From the NCBI GenBank assembly GCA_951640165.1, contig OX621237.1, positions 7,440,001 to 7,504,000 on the forward strand: a DNA stretch of 64,000 nt. Direction: 5' to 3'. The notes under the pieces were generated by a model, which made no database searches, was not told the origin of the DNA, and worked only from the letters and a program-made list of their open reading frames with translations. The DNA is from Pseudoips prasinana. Its lineage: Eukaryota > Arthropoda > Insecta > Lepidoptera > Nolidae. A program made the translations under genes and the position numbers. Of this stretch, positions 10,441-21,837 are shown piece by piece. Numbering within the stretch: the stretch's first letter is position 1; each line of letters opens with the position of its first letter.

Positions 10441-11400
10441 GACCGAAAGAAAAGAGTCAAGACAGCGGTAATGTCTTCTAAAAATGGCTCTGTAGGTGAT
10501 CTTGATAGCCTTGCTCCGCAGCATTTGAAAGATCTCATATTTGGGCCTCCAGACCGCACTCATTCACTTCATGGTTCAGGGCAAAGTCCATGCAGAGATG
10601 ACACTTGTCCTATATGGTGAAAACTGACGTGCATTTAAGAAAAAGATGGTGGTATCAGTCTGTATCAGTAGGTTGTACGTATAGAAGAATTGCTTCGAAG
10701 TTTTGGTGCAAGCATATCTGCACCAAACTTACAGACAAATTACTACCTACTAAATTAGGGTTTGGAAGTAAGAGAGGTCATTCATCTCTCATAATGACGG
10801 AGAAGATTTAAAGTTTGACGTCAAAAACGCTTTTAACTCTGTTGATAGAACTACTTTTTTAACGGAAAAACTAAATTTTATTCCAGAAAACTTTTATCTT
10901 TGGCAATACAGTCTTGACGCCAATTCACTATTTAGAAATCACTCAGTGAACTCTAGTTCAGGTTGTGCACAGAGTGGCTCACTCGGACTGGTAATTTTTA
11001 GCTAGGCTATCCGTCCTTTAATTACGAGCCTAAATTGCAAATTGAACACGTGGTATTTAGGCGACGGAACCCGAAAAGACAATTCAACCTCTGTTTTTAA
11101 TGACTTGGAAACTTTAATAACAAAATTTCATTCAATTGGTCTGGGTATAATTTTTGCCAAATGCGAATTATTCATCTTGAATACCGTCGCTAATAATGAC
11201 AATGAAAATGTAGTTAGAAAACTTGGTAGTTTGGCTCCCAATTTACAAATACTAAGTACCTATAGAGTCGCTTCGTCTCCCGGGTGCACCGATTCATGAA
11301 TTAACGATCCCTATATTAACGAACAACGCTCTAAATTTGAAGGCACTTCAGAATTTCTAATCAAAATTAATTTATATGTTGACAAAATCTAATTATATAA
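10440..11400 (+). pseudogene. Decayed non-LTR reverse transcriptase (LINE remnant)
   Basis: Translated pieces in shifting frames keep the order expected of a reverse transcriptase: a GDLDSLAPQHLKDLI block (about 10490), a VGCTYRRIASK...TKLTDKLLPTKLGFGSKRG block (about 10665-10775), FDVKNAFNSVDRTTF (about 10813), a degenerate QSGSLG (about 10970) and YLGDGT, corresponding to the catalytic Y-x-D-D box (about 11053). The conserved SIGLGIIFAKCELF follows. In the catalytic box the first Asp is replaced by Gly, and several stops and frameshifts are present, so it is dead. The clade is not assigned. Confidence 0.75.
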
Positions 11401-12070
11401 AATATTATTAGATGCTGCTTGTTCGTACAAGATAAGTCGCCTATGATGTAAAGGACAGCAATGGAGGATCCGTTCGCATCCATTCGCATCTTGCCGGCAG
11501 GGGATGATTTGTACTTATTTTTTATTTATAGGTAATTTAGATTAATAGTAAGTAAGTTTCAATTATTTTATTATAAAATATAAGAGCATTTAAACTATAT
11601 CTGTTTATACTCTTTGAATAAAATTAAAATCAACATTTAAAGAAATGATTATTTTAAAAAATTGTACAATTTCGTTTATATATTTTAAGAGAAATATTGG
11701 AAGATCGCATTATACGCAGAATGTTTATAACTACCAAGAATATTTTATTAAAAAATTTATGTTGTTTAAAAACAAAGGAATAAACTCTAATATTTTAATA
11801 TATTCTTCATGTCAAATAAACATCAGTCATAACGACTAACGTCACATATAAGTAAACAAATAAAATGTAATTTACCGTCGCGTCAACTTGCATTTGACTG
11901 TTGCCAGATTTACGGATTTGTTGGACATGTTTTACGTTCCATTACGAGACTAAAACTTCACAAAACATTTAAATAATTCCTTATACAATTGATATATTTT
12001 CGTTCGTTACAGTAACGTAAGCGTTTGCACGACAATTTTAATAATGCTTTATCATAATTTTAGCTACATA
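11400..12070. other. No feature recognised
   Basis: AT-rich sequence; the open frame at 11645-11839 looks random. Confidence 0.5.
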
Positions 12071-12071
12071 G

Positions 12072-12320
12072 ATACCGAAAACCGGGCGGGGCACATAGCT
12101 CGTAGAACCGACGGCCGTTGGGGCAGAAAGGTTCTCGAGTGGCGACCACGAACCGGAAGACGCAGCGTGGGCAGGCCCCCTATAAGATGGACCGATGATC
12201 TTGTGCGGGTCGCTGGAGACTGCTGGATGCGAATAGCGCAAGACCGACAATTCTGAAGATCTTTGGGGGAAGCCTTTGTCCAGCAGTGGACGTCTTTCTG
12301 CTGATATGATGATGATGAAA
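12072..12320 (+). pseudogene. RTE-type LINE, 3' end with ORF C-terminus
   Basis: The frame 12044-12256 encodes a GHIARRTDGRWGRKVLEW, GRRSVGRPPIRWTDDLV and DCWMRIAQDRQF series. This series typifies the C-terminus of lepidopteran RTE endonuclease/reverse transcriptases. It is followed by the 3'UTR block gatctttgggggaagcc, then cagcagtggacgtctt and a (gat)n tail. The copy is 5'-truncated, as usual for LINEs, and upstream codons belong to unrelated flanking DNA. Confidence 0.8.
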
Positions 12321-12329
12321 TACCAAATA

Positions 12330-13600
12330 TAAATTAATTTTATATTTCTTCTACTCAGAAGAATCCGTAATGGTTCATTTTAAAGCGTTACTTATAAGTT
12401 GTCCGATCACCTGTTGGCGCATAAAAACTCTTAATAATTCGCATTACTACGAGTACAAATTGATTAAGCGCCAAACAGTAACCAATATGCAATCGATGTC
12501 ATTAAATACACAGCGCAATATCGTCACGTTCAAAACATTTATCTCAACTCTGGTAAATTACTCCAATCTATCTCATTCTGTCATGGCAATGATAACTGAG
12601 TACATTTTACTTCGCAATCAAAATATAATTGCTTTTTAATTCCCTCGAATCCACTGTTTTATGAAAACGGTCCCGCTGATGTAGGTATTGCATTCAGTTT
12701 TAATATTATCATAAAACGCGTTTCATTTTACTTGCTATTTTAGGAAATCATGTATATTTTAATTGAAACAATTATATTTTTAAACAATTTTATTACTTTT
12801 AATATTTCTACAATAAAGTTGGAGTATAAAAAATATGAAAAGGGAATTGTTGGTTGTTGTAGAAATAAAAAAGTATTTAGATAAAATGAACTCCATTTGA
12901 CGAATAGCATGTTAGTGTTTAGCTGTAAAGAATTAACATTTAATTATAGCGAACCCAGGCAGGCACGTACATTAGGATTTCAACTTATTATATCATATTA
13001 TTTTTGTAAGAAATTGCTTAACAAAAACAATCTAAGAAAAACTAAAAATAAACAGCAATATTTCTCGCTACCCTCTACATCTTTAAAATGTGTCTCATAA
13101 AAAACGTTTCGGGGTAGAACTTTTTTATTTATCAGATCTGAGAGAGGCAATATGTCCCAACTGGCCGTAAAGCTCGAAGGGAACACGAAATGGTACAAGC
13201 GACACCACGCCATTTCATATATTGGCACGACAACACAAACCTTAATGCCTGCGTAATAAAGATGTTGTCAAGGTTGGAATTTGCCCACCGACGTCGCCTA
13301 TACAAGTGGGCCAAACTTTCTATACTGAAAATTTCCACTAGTGAAGAAATAAAAAGCGTTTACAAATTGGGTTTTTAGATTGATAAACATCGTAATATAG
13401 ATGGAGCCCGCAGATTCAAGTATTGTTCCCACATGTTAGAACACTAAAACATGGCGCCGGATTAGGTAACTAGTCTGGAAAAGATCGCTCTTAGGGATAC
13501 GGCCGCCAGTTGTGCAACGTATATTAGAGATTACTTCTTGAATCTGATCTTTCTACTAATGGAAAAATTAAAAGCATGTACAAATCAAAATTCTATAGCT
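12330..13600. other. No gene recognised
   Basis: Several frames of 60-90 codons (12370-12639, 12897-13100, 13190-13378) show no domain. Opposite-strand frames overlap them, which argues for chance. Confidence 0.5.
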
Positions 13601-13603
13601 AGA

Positions 13604-13835
13604 TGATCTCATTGGTGCGGTTAAGCAACTAGGCTCGCAGTCAGCCCATAGTTGGGAGACCACCAAAGTGGTTTAATTTATGAGCATTTCCGTGCTTTAA
13701 GGGCACGTTAAGCTGTCGGTTCCGGTTGTAGTCATTAGACAACAGTTGTTAAGCCATGTGAGAGGCCTACTGGGCGGCTTGAACAACTCCGACTAGAGGG
13801 TAACCACTGCCCATACGACAACTAAGTAAGAAATA
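13604..13835 (+). mobile_element. 5S-rRNA-like SINE (5S-SINE copy c)
   Basis: The head ggttaagcaactaggctcgc, then cagtcag...ttgggagacc, parallels the internal control region of insect 5S rRNA (aattaagcagcgtcg..., gttagtacttagatgggggacc, recalled from the known gene). The family body follows (aaagtggtttaattt, ttccgtgcttt, gggcacg, gttgtagtcattagacaac, tgggcggcttgaac, ggtaaccactgcccata) and ends in an imperfect aagtaag tail. It is the cleanest plus-strand copy. Confidence 0.7.
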
Positions 13836-13863
13836 AATATCTGGGACATATCACACAGCTGAC

Positions 13864-14115
13864 GGTCACCGTAGCCTAGTTGGTAGTGCTCCTGCCTACG
13901 AAGCTGGTGGTCCTGGGTTCGAATCCCGGTAAGTGCAAATATTTGTGTGATGAGCACGAATATTTGTTTCTGAGTCATGGATGTTTTCTATGTATATAAG
14001 TATTTATCTATCTATATAAGTATGTGTATCGTCGCCTGGTACCCATAGTACAAGCTTTGCTTAGTTTGGGGCTAGGATGATCTGTGTGACATTGTCCCCA
14101 GATATTATTATTATA
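13864..14115 (+). mobile_element. SINE-1 copy 3
   Basis: Complete A and B boxes, body and (att)n tail, about 250 bp. The open frame that crosses it on the minus strand (MTQKQIF...) is a SINE antisense artefact and occurs again at 58.1 kb. The next 35 bp hold a short inverted copy of the tail. Confidence 0.9.
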
Positions 14116-14319
14116 GCTTTATGTAGCCTAAACTAAGCAAAGCTTGTATAACGGATTTTTTTATTTTTATTTATTTGGTTCACCAACAACTTAAACATTA
14201 ACATGAATCTTTAAAAATAGCACAATGTTCAAGATCTAAATGTCTAGTTACTTATAGGTAAACACTACATTCAAAATTTAATGAGCTACTTTTACAATAT
14301 TTTTATGTGTAACTAAAAC

Positions 14320-15265
14320 CCTAATAACTATTGATAGTTTTCCGAAATAATCCTGATGAGACGTGGTGGATATCAACCCTGTCACTGCATTCGTTATATA
14401 ATTTTGTCATTCGGCAGAGAGGTGAGTTTAAGACAAGTAATGTTCTACGTAGTGGGAAACGAACTCCGATAACTCCCTTAGCTCCTAAGGGAGTTATCGG
14501 TTTTCGTGGAATATGGAACGGAACTCTAAATCGTATCCTTTTTTCAATCAATTTTATTTCTTAACAATTTAAATAAAAATACCAAATCAGTTACATCCCT
14601 CCTCTTAGACAGTTCCATCATCTTTAAATAATCTAACCTGGTTTTATAATCCACTTCCCCCCCCCCCCCCACTCAATACCACCGAATATGACAAATGCCG
14701 AACAAATCTCTTTTGAATACGCTCGATTCTGAGAGAGTGAATTGCAAAGTGGGGACGCCACACAACAGCAGCGTACTCCAAAACATTTCTGACAAGGCAG
14801 TTATATAAAATTATTTTAGATTTAACATTCCGAAAGTTTTTACTACTTCTAATTAAAAATCAAGCATCTCGGAAGACTGCATCAGTGCCTTCTCGATGTG
14901 AGGAACATACGTGAGTTTTCCATCCATTAAGACCCCCAAATCCCTAATGCTCTGTAAGAATGGTATCACCCAACATATATGATGATGCTGTCTTTTTATG
15001 CTCTCTTGAAAATTTTATATGAGCGCATATTTATGCATTTAAGTAAAGACCATTGTGTACGCTCCAAGAAAGCAATGCATTTAAGTCTGCTTGTAGGTGC
15101 TGAATATCCTTTTCGGACTCTATTACGTGAGCAAGCTTCAGGTCGTCAGCGAACATAAAAGGTTTTGTGTATGCGAAATATAACAATGGATATAAACACT
15201 TATTTACTTTTTTAAGTGAATACTTATTGAGACGCGTTGAGCACTTTTTGGGTGCACACAAATCA
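14320..15265 (-). pseudogene. Decayed jockey-like LINE, ORF2 C-terminal half
   Basis: On the minus strand from about 15200 down: FMFADDLKLAHVIESEKD, with the RT catalytic F-A-D-D box, then LQADLNALLSWSVHNGLYLNA, then IRDLGVLMDGKLTYVPHIEKA (about 14950) and an out-of-frame NVLEYAAVVWRPHF segment (about 14750). A C-terminal RRTLLVLNSPLCRMTKLYNE segment follows (about 14400-14450). This order matches jockey-type ORF2. Stops, frameshifts, a poly-C run (14657-14670) and an inserted palindrome (14466-14500) break it. Confidence 0.75.
14466..14500. repeat. Perfect hairpin, 15-bp arms, 5-nt loop, inside LINE ORF
   Basis: ccgataactccctta and its exact reverse complement flank gctcc. It lies within the jockey-like ORF remnant and disrupts the expected spacing between conserved residues. 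Confidence 0.8.
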
Positions 15266-15269
15266 AGGA

Positions 15270-15620
15270 ACTCGCGTCATCGTCACCGCACGCTTCCAAT
15301 GAGCTATACATTTACTGTGCTTATATGTTCCTCCGTGCGTTATTAGTAAGCATTATTTTTATACAAAGAGTATATCTCAATGTGAAATGTCAACTATTAT
15401 ATTGTAGACTAGATTCTTCCCGCGTTGATTTTAGAATAAGACCAAAAAATACTTTTTATCACCGAACCACTGCGCAGGATTAGTACTTTGATCTATATCT
15501 ACCAAAATTTATAGAAATTGGTTCTGTGGTTTAGTTGTGAAGCCAAAACATAGAGACATAGCTACTTTGAGACGTTTTTCTAGATTTCGTAATGTATGTA
15601 AATTGAAAGTATTTTTGATG
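15270..15620. other. No feature recognised
   Basis: Short AT-rich interval; nothing supported. Confidence 0.5.
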
Positions 15621-15626
15621 ATGGAC

Positions 15627-15870
15627 GATCACCGTAGCCTAGTTGGTAGTGCTCCTGCCTACGAAGCTGGTGGTCCTGGGTTCGAATCCCGGTAAGTGCC
15701 AATATTTGTGTGATGAGCACGAATATTTGTTTCTGAGTCATGGATGTTTTCTATGTATTTAAGTATTTATCAATCTATATAAGTATGTATATCGTCGCCT
15801 GGTACCCATAGTACAAGCTTTGCTTAGTTTGGGGCTAGGATGATCTGTGTAACATTGTCCCTATATATAT
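15627..15870 (+). mobile_element. SINE-1 copy 4
   Basis: The A and B boxes and body are intact. The tail is a (ta)/(gat) mixture instead of (att)n. Confidence 0.9.
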
Positions 15871-16084
15871 GATGATATAGGTATATATATGATGATCTCA
15901 CAAATAGGTATTATAAACGCTGTACTTTGTGAGGATCACAGGATGCACCGATTATATGAGGTTTATCTTCTTTAAAATTCAGAAGCGTAAAAGAATTTAT
16001 ATTAACATTAGGATAAATCTGTTACTATCTACTAAATGTGCATTAGAAAGGAGTTATCAACTTTTATTGTATTAATGGTTCATT

Positions 16085-16190
16085 ATTTTGGCGGTTGCTG
16101 TGTGGTGACAGCATAGAATATCATCACCCCATCTCATCCCGTGGGGGGCGTAGAAATCGACCGAGACAATACCTACCAGAAAACCTAGCT
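16085..16190 (+). mobile_element. Family L repeat fragment
   Basis: Contains the ggtgacagcatagaatatcatcacccc, ccgtggggggcgtagaa and ctaccaga blocks of family L. Confidence 0.6.
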
Positions 16191-16845
16191 TACGATTTTA
16201 CTTTAAATCTTATTTTGAAATATTAATAATAAATGACATAAATAGCGATTAGAATTAAAAGATACAAACAATAGCCTTTTTATTAAGTATTCCGTGTCTT
16301 GTTGACTTTTACAACACAATACATCCGTATCATTCATTTTATCTCCCAGTCTTCACGTGGGATATAGATTTTCACTGGATTAAGTTCAATCACCTAAGAT
16401 CTAGTTCTTTTGTAGTAACACGTACGTTTCAGTAAAGTAAACTTACGTTTGATTTTCTTTCGAGATACAATCTCAAAGATTGCTACTCCCACAAATTATT
16501 GCTTCGTTTTAAAAGCTTTGCTTTCAGTAAAGCCTGTTTTATAAGACAAGATTCGAATCACGAACTCTTAAGAGTCTCTTTAGAAGTTTATCTTCAACTT
16601 ATTTATGAAGTAAGAAAAATACTACGAACGTTTGTGATTATGAGAAAAATATTGTCCTAATTGTAGGTGGTAAAAGTTATATTTTGTGTAACATTAGTAG
16701 ATATTTTTATAATAGTTGCAATCTACTAATGTAAATGAGGATTAAAGATGGCGCAAATTCTATATAACATAAATACAGGCAATGTTATTCGAGAAGTTAA
16801 AAGCAATAGAGCACAAAGAGACAGGTAGGCATTGGTATTAAGCCC
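16190..16845. other. No feature recognised
   Basis: AT-rich, no supported feature. Confidence 0.5.
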
Positions 16846-16848
16846 TTG

Positions 16849-16973
16849 TACACACGGCTACATATCCAGCTATACATTACCAGTATAAGCTGATCCCGCG
16901 TTGTATAGGATTTCCATACAATGACTGGTCAGCTTATATTGGAAATGTATAACTTGATATGTAGCCGTGTGTA
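16849..16973. mobile_element. 125-bp MITE
   Basis: The termini tacacacggctacatatc and gatatgtagccgtgtgta are exact reverse complements, and the symmetry continues inwards for about 47 bp with scattered mismatches. The centre holds a small hairpin (ttgtatagg/atacaa). The target duplication is unclear and there is no coding capacity. Confidence 0.75.
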
Positions 16974-17069
16974 TCTTGGAGCATGACAACTCGACGGTGA
17001 TGTGTCTTTTCCTCCTGTCATTTCAAATTACAGTCATGTTATTATTACATACCTACATAATATAGACTC

Positions 17070-17290
17070 ACGCCTGTTTCCTAGAGGGCAGATACACCGG
17101 ATTTCCATATGTCACAATCTTTGCACACCTTTTTTGCCTCGTTTACTGTGATTATATTCTTCATACATGCTAGCCGGTTTAGGGTACTTCCGACCTGACC
17201 TTTCTTGAGTATGTCTCCGATTTGGTCAGAGAATGTTCTACGCGGTGTTCCCCTTCCGGTTGTAGCATTCAAACAGGCCAGTTATACTTA
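17070..17290 (-). pseudogene. LINE tail, ORF C-terminus (family of 35.2 kb)
   Basis: The minus-strand frame reads NATTGRGTPRRTFSDQIGD, ILKKGQVGSTLNRLACMKN, EAKKVCKDCDIWKS and, in a shifted frame, PSRKQA. It is homologous along its length to the plus-strand copy at 35.2 kb but diverged and broken near its end. Confidence 0.75.
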
Positions 17291-17299
17291 TTTTGTCAA

Positions 17300-17660
17300 T
17301 CTTTATCTTTCATTCATCCTTTATAAATGCCCAAACCCTCTCAGCATACCTTTCCAATCTTAGTGTCTTTTTTCACACCACATTACTCTTACTCTACTTC
17401 TTAGAGCTCTCATTGTCACTGCATTAATGTGTATACATGTCCCAAAAGCACTAAAGACAGGATATAAAATAATTATGCTGTCTATTTTGGGATTACGTTC
17501 CAAAGCCGACTCTTAAATAAAACTATTTTAAATTATTTATATAATTAATTTATTGATGGCCAATAAAATGTGTTTTCTTCAAAACCCAACCAAATTCACT
17601 ACTGTTGTACTTCATAACTAAAAATGTAAACAAATAAAATCATTTACAAGGTTAACATTA
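17300..17660. other. No feature recognised
   Basis: AT-rich; nothing supported. Confidence 0.5.
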
Positions 17661-17664
17661 TCAT

Positions 17665-17805
17665 GGACTCGGCCATCTGATCCCAAACTAAGGAGAACTT
17701 GTACTATAGAAATGACTGATATATTACGTAATAATATTGTGGGAATCGAACCCACTACCTGTGCCGTGAAAGAGAATTATTTACCAACCACGCCAACTGA
17801 AAATT
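17665..17805 (-). mobile_element. SINE-D copy
   Basis: On the minus strand a tRNA-like head with a degenerate B box (gggttcgattccc) leads into the tail tagtacaagttctccttagtttgggatcag. The body is shorter than in other copies. Confidence 0.6.
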
Positions 17806-18384
17806 CAACCAAATAGTATTATATTAGGATTAACTAACCAAGAAGACTCGAATAAATTCCTCTTGTTAAAATTTAAACAAAGCGCCCCCGAAAATAGACG
17901 ACAATTTAGGTACTCTTTTAGCTTTGATTAACATTCCTTTTGGCACTGATGTCTTTGTAACTAATGCAAATAAAGATAAGACCCAAATTCAATTACCAGT
18001 GTCGTGCATATTTTTCTAAGTCATATATGAAGCAGGATATTCTATACAATGAAGTATTACAGATAGAATAATTAAAGCGACGACTAAGCTATAAAGTATC
18101 AAAGTATGACGTCATTTTATTCGCACCAAATTAACAATTGTATAATTTGGTACTTAAAATTGTTATAACACCCAATAATTAAAGATTATAGGCGTTTGCT
18201 TTGTTTTTATTTACAAACTTGTTTATCATTTCAAGGTTTTATTAACTACCGAACGAAAGTGTCAAGATTGTTAAGTGTAATGAGTTGTATTATTGAATCT
18301 GTAATCATTTTAACAGTACCTGATTTTGGGCGTTTACTTCCTCGTTCTGAACTGGATAACATTTTGAAGATACGAGTTGGTTAG

Positions 18385-18420
18385 TATATAAACATGATGA
18401 ATTAAGATTCTACATCAGAT
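18385..18420 (+). promoter_or_regulatory. Core promoter of the cuticular-protein gene
   Basis: A TATA box (tatataaa, 18385-18392) is followed by an initiator-like tcagat (18415-18420). If the A at 18417 is +1, the TATA box begins 32 nt upstream, the normal arthropod spacing. The predicted 5'UTR is about 43 nt and unspliced before the start codon. Confidence 0.75.
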
Positions 18421-18459
18421 TTGTCTGAACAGACGTAGTCGCAACAAAATATCAACAAA

Positions 18460-19359
18460 ATGGTTGTGAAGGTATATCGAATTTATTTAACTTCTGATTT
18501 TGTTGATTTCCAAAACACTTGAGAGATGTGCCCTATTTAATTTCTGTATATTAATTAACTTCGAATCAACTATTCAATGGTTTATTCAATAATTCATACG
18601 AAATAAATTATTTAACTTCCCTTAATAATTGCTCTTAAATCGTCACGTAGTGTGTGAAGTGAAACAAGTGAACTCAACTTGTTTGTAGCAATAACAATAT
18701 CTCCCTTTTTAAATAAATTGCTAACAGTGAGAGTATTAATAAGTGGGAATTATTATCAGTCTCAAAATTATGTTAAAATTTATGTTACTCTGACAATTGT
18801 ACAACGGTGAACAGTCATTATTCTTTAAATTGCAAATAAATAATTTATTAAAAAACAAACAATACTTATATAACAAATGCAGGTGGAATAATAATAGCTG
18901 CAACAGTTTTTCCACTGTGTTATAGTTACCATCCCCTTCTTCGAAAAAAATAATAATAGTATAATATTAATATTAGTTCTTAAAATAAAGTGTTATTTTC
19001 AGTTCGTCGTTTTCTTTGCCCTGGTGGCTGTTGCCAGCGCTAGTAACTTCAACAGTTTCTCATATGGCGTAGCAGACCCTTACACCGGTGACTTCAAACA
19101 CCAGGTTGAGAGTCGACTGGATAACAACGTGCAGGGCCAGTACTCGTTGCTGGAGTCTGACGGCACCCGCCGCACTGTAGACTACGCTGCTGGAGCTGAA
19201 GGATTCAATGCCGTCGTCAGGAAAGATCCCGCCCTCATTGCCGCTGCCCCTGCCATCTCTTACGTTGCCCCCGCTCTCTCTTACGCTGCTCCTTACGGCA
19301 TCGCTAAGATTGGAGCTATCAGCTATGCCGCTCCTTTCCCCTACGCCCGATACTATTAA
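18460..19359 (+). CDS. RR-2 cuticular protein (CPR family), two exons
   Basis: Structural protein of the exoskeleton; CPR proteins bind chitin through the Rebers-Riddiford domain. Exon 1 (18460-18471) encodes only MVVK and ends at gtatat. A 531-nt phase-0 intron ends in ttattttcag, and exon 2 (19003-19359) supplies the rest, giving 122 residues. A signal peptide spans residues 1-17 (VAVASA before Ser-Asn). The RR-2 core spans about residues 23-80, with [36 protein letters not shown] and GFNAVV; the C-terminus is rich in Ala/Pro/Tyr (SYAAP, SYVAP repeats). The short first exon interrupting the signal peptide is typical of insect cuticular genes. GC content is clearly higher than the flanks. 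No sibling CPR gene is seen in the window, although such genes often cluster. Confidence 0.95.
18472..19002 (+). other. Intron 1 of the cuticular-protein gene
   Basis: Begins gtatat and ends ttattttcag. AT-rich, no transposon recognised inside. It separates four codons from the remainder of the signal peptide. Confidence 0.9.
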
Positions 19360-19388
19360 TACCTGGAACTGATTTTGTAAATAATATG

Positions 19389-19394
19389 ATTAAA
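19389..19394 (+). terminator. Polyadenylation signal (attaaa)
   Basis: attaaa lies 30 nt after the stop codon of the cuticular-protein gene. The next repeat starts about 30 nt later, so the 3'UTR is short. Confidence 0.7.
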
Positions 19395-19426
19395 GAAATA
19401 TGACGGAATTTTGCTTTTCATTTGAT

Positions 19427-19748
19427 ACTAGCAGTGCCCCGCGGTTTTACCCCCGTTAAATTTTATAAATTGTCATAGCTCCTCCCCCGTAGGTGATAGC
19501 GTGATAATATGTAGCCTATATGTTGACCCGACCTCTTAGTAATATTCATGCAAAATTTTAAGTAAATCCATGCATTAATTTTTGAGTTTAGCCCGGAAAT
19601 ACATACAGACAAACAGACACACAGACAAAAATTCTTAAAACTATATTTTTGGCTTCGACTTCGATTGTAGATCACGCCCAAAAATCCTTTTCTTTTAATA
19701 TTCAATGTACAGTTTTGACTTTCCTGCGGTTTTTTTATATGTATAGAT
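19427..19748 (+). mobile_element. Family E dispersed repeat
   Basis: It runs from actagcagtgccccgcgg through acccgcgttaaa, ccgtaggtgatagcgtgataat, gttgacccgacctcttag, cagacaaa, ggcttcgacttcgattgtagatcacgc to tatatgtatagat. It starts about 35 bp past the cuticular gene's polyadenylation signal. Copies also at 46.1, 51.3 (plus) and 52.8 kb (minus). No protein-coding capacity; the class is unknown to me. Confidence 0.75.
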
Positions 19749-19862
19749 TAAATCATCGACAAATCGACTAAACGAGACGATCAAACTGAGTCAAGTAAAG
19801 GCCGTGGTTTAATTGGTCTAGCAACCAGACGGCAGTCCGACGTGAGTCGCTAATATTATAAC

Positions 19863-20150
19863 ATACTAGCTGTGCCCGCGACTTCGTCCGCGTGTTAATT
19901 AGTTTATTTGGTTTTTTAGTAAAATAAAATACTTTTTCTAAAATAAAAGTAGCCTAAGTTACTCCTTATAACATCAGCTACCTGCCAATAAAGCCGTCAA
20001 AATCGGTCCAGTCATTTCAGAGATTAGCTGGAACAAACAGACAGACAAAAATTGTAAAAAATGTTATTTTGGTGTATATATTTATGTAGTAAAAACCGGC
20101 TATTTCAATATTACAAACAGACACTCCAATTTTATTTATTTGTATAGATA
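19863..20150 (+). mobile_element. Family-E-related dispersed repeat
   Basis: It begins actagctgtgcccgcgactt and ends ttatttgtatagata, with a cagacagacaaaaatt block. It has the same architecture as family E but a different body (gtcaaaatcggtccagtca). Confidence 0.65.
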
Positions 20151-20184
20151 ATATTGATAAGGCCAGTTGTCCAGGCGGCATATC

Positions 20185-20236
20185 AGCAGTGATGTAGTGA
20201 TAAAACTGGATGCAGTTTTATTACTACATCACTGCT
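20185..20236. repeat. Hairpin, 23-bp arms, 6-nt loop
   Basis: Arms 20185-20207 and 20214-20236 are reverse complements with one mismatch. Confidence 0.8.
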
Positions 20237-20433
20237 AGTCACATGTAGCATGCAAGACCTTGGTATCTGAACGTGACATTTAGATAATTTACATACGAGT
20301 TAAAAATAAAGGGAACTTCCCTCCTTGCCTTTATGATTTATCTGATCACCTTACATTATTGACCTGGTTTTTAAACTGTTATCCATTTATATAACAAGAT
20401 TCATCCCATATAGCTATTGAAACTCAAGACCAG

Positions 20434-20515
20434 CTGCTGTGGAGATCTTTGGTTGAGGCCTTTGACCAGCAGTGGGCGTCTTTTGGCTGATATAATGATA
20501 ATGATAATAAACTAC
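20434..20515 (+). mobile_element. RTE-type LINE 3' tail fragment
   Basis: The gagatctttggttgaggcc, cagcagtgggcgtcttttgg and (gataat)n blocks match the RTE tails elsewhere. No coding part. Confidence 0.65.
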
Positions 20516-20765
20516 CGTTATCCCTCCATTTATAAAAATAACTAGAACATAGAAATGCTAATCTGATCTATTTGATTTGGATTATTCTAGAAAGTCTATT
20601 TTTACCATTGTTTTACTTGGACCTGACAAAAATACATCTTTGCACTGTAAATAATTGATATCAATACAAGGTCACTCTTTTCCAGGTTTCTAAGAACCAA
20701 GATTCTATTCCAAATGTTACCTGAATATAATAGAGAGGTATTTATTATATTAAGTTTAAAAGTTT

Positions 20766-21055
20766 AATGTCCTCCCGACCGAACTTCAGCCACGACAGCC
20801 AGTTTCAATGGAGACTAGCCAATTGTCTAGCGACACGACCGAAAAGAGGTCAGGTACAAGGCCGACGGCTTTACGTGCTCTCCGAGGCACATTACATTGC
20901 ACGGGGGTGTAATAAAATCCCAGACTTCGGGCTGATCTGAGAAATTTCTTATTACGGAAAAATATCAATATCACTTTTTGACCGGACCTGGGATTTGAAC
21001 CCAGGATCTCAATATCTGCGGTTGAACACGCTACCGCTAGACCAACGAGGCAGTC
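20766..21055 (-). mobile_element. SINE-B (tRNA-headed SINE), full copy
   Basis: On the minus strand the A box tggtctagcgg and B box gggttcaaatccc lie at tRNA-like spacing. The body follows (cagaaattt..., gtgcctcggagagcacg, cggtcgtgtcgctag) and ends in a tagtctcca...ggaggacatta terminus. The 98-codon frame on this strand is a SINE artefact. Confidence 0.8.
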
Positions 21056-21059
21056 ATAA

Positions 21060-21645
21060 AGTATAAACATCATAGCTGACAAACCTTCGTTCGATAGATA
21101 AGGAATTAAAGAAATTATTTGTAAATTTTCTATGTAAAATTATTTCGATTGCCGTAAAAACAAATCTCAAATTTCGACATAGTAATTGAATTAAAATATA
21201 ACGACAAGATTACTTTCTGCTATGAATGTACACCGTAAGTTATTTAACTAACACTTGGTTTTTCCTTATTTTTACCAAATTTATTTATGCTATTTATGAT
21301 AGTCATGTTACTAAAATCGAAAAAGACTATGTCCAAATAAAGTGCAGAGCTAAAGTGACGGAAATAGGGTTGCAACATTAATGGATGTCTGCCTGTATAG
21401 CTCGCATGTCAAATCCGTAAACGTAATATCAAATTCAAATATTACGCGTGGTATTTTTGCGCAAACCCGCAAAACATAACTTAAATTTAGCCTAGGTGGC
21501 TTTCTTTTTGTATTTTAACAGTTAGTTGAAAAGGCTTTCACAGCTTCTCCGGACAGTAACAGGCTTTCACTACATCGCAGCGGGAGCTTAAACCGATTAG
21601 CAAATAAGACTACAACTTACTACTTAAAACTTACAGTAATTAATA
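21060..21645. other. No feature recognised
   Basis: AT-rich; nothing supported. Confidence 0.5.
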
Positions 21646-21651
21646 TAAAAC

Positions 21652-21832
21652 AACTAGCTGTGCCCCACGGTTTAACCCGCAATAAACTTTATAAATAATT
21701 ATAGCCTATGTGTTAATCCAGGGTAACAGCTAACTCCATACCAAATTTTATTAAAATCGCACCAGCCGTTAAAACGTGAAGAAGTAACAAACATACACAC
21801 TCACAAACTTACGCCTTTATACTATTGGTAGG
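21652..21832 (+). mobile_element. Family-E-related repeat fragment
   Basis: The head actagctgtgccccacgg is followed by ttataaataattatagcct and a cacactcacaaac segment. It is the same type as the minus-strand fragment at 4.6 kb. Confidence 0.55.
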
Positions 21833-21837
21833 ATACT

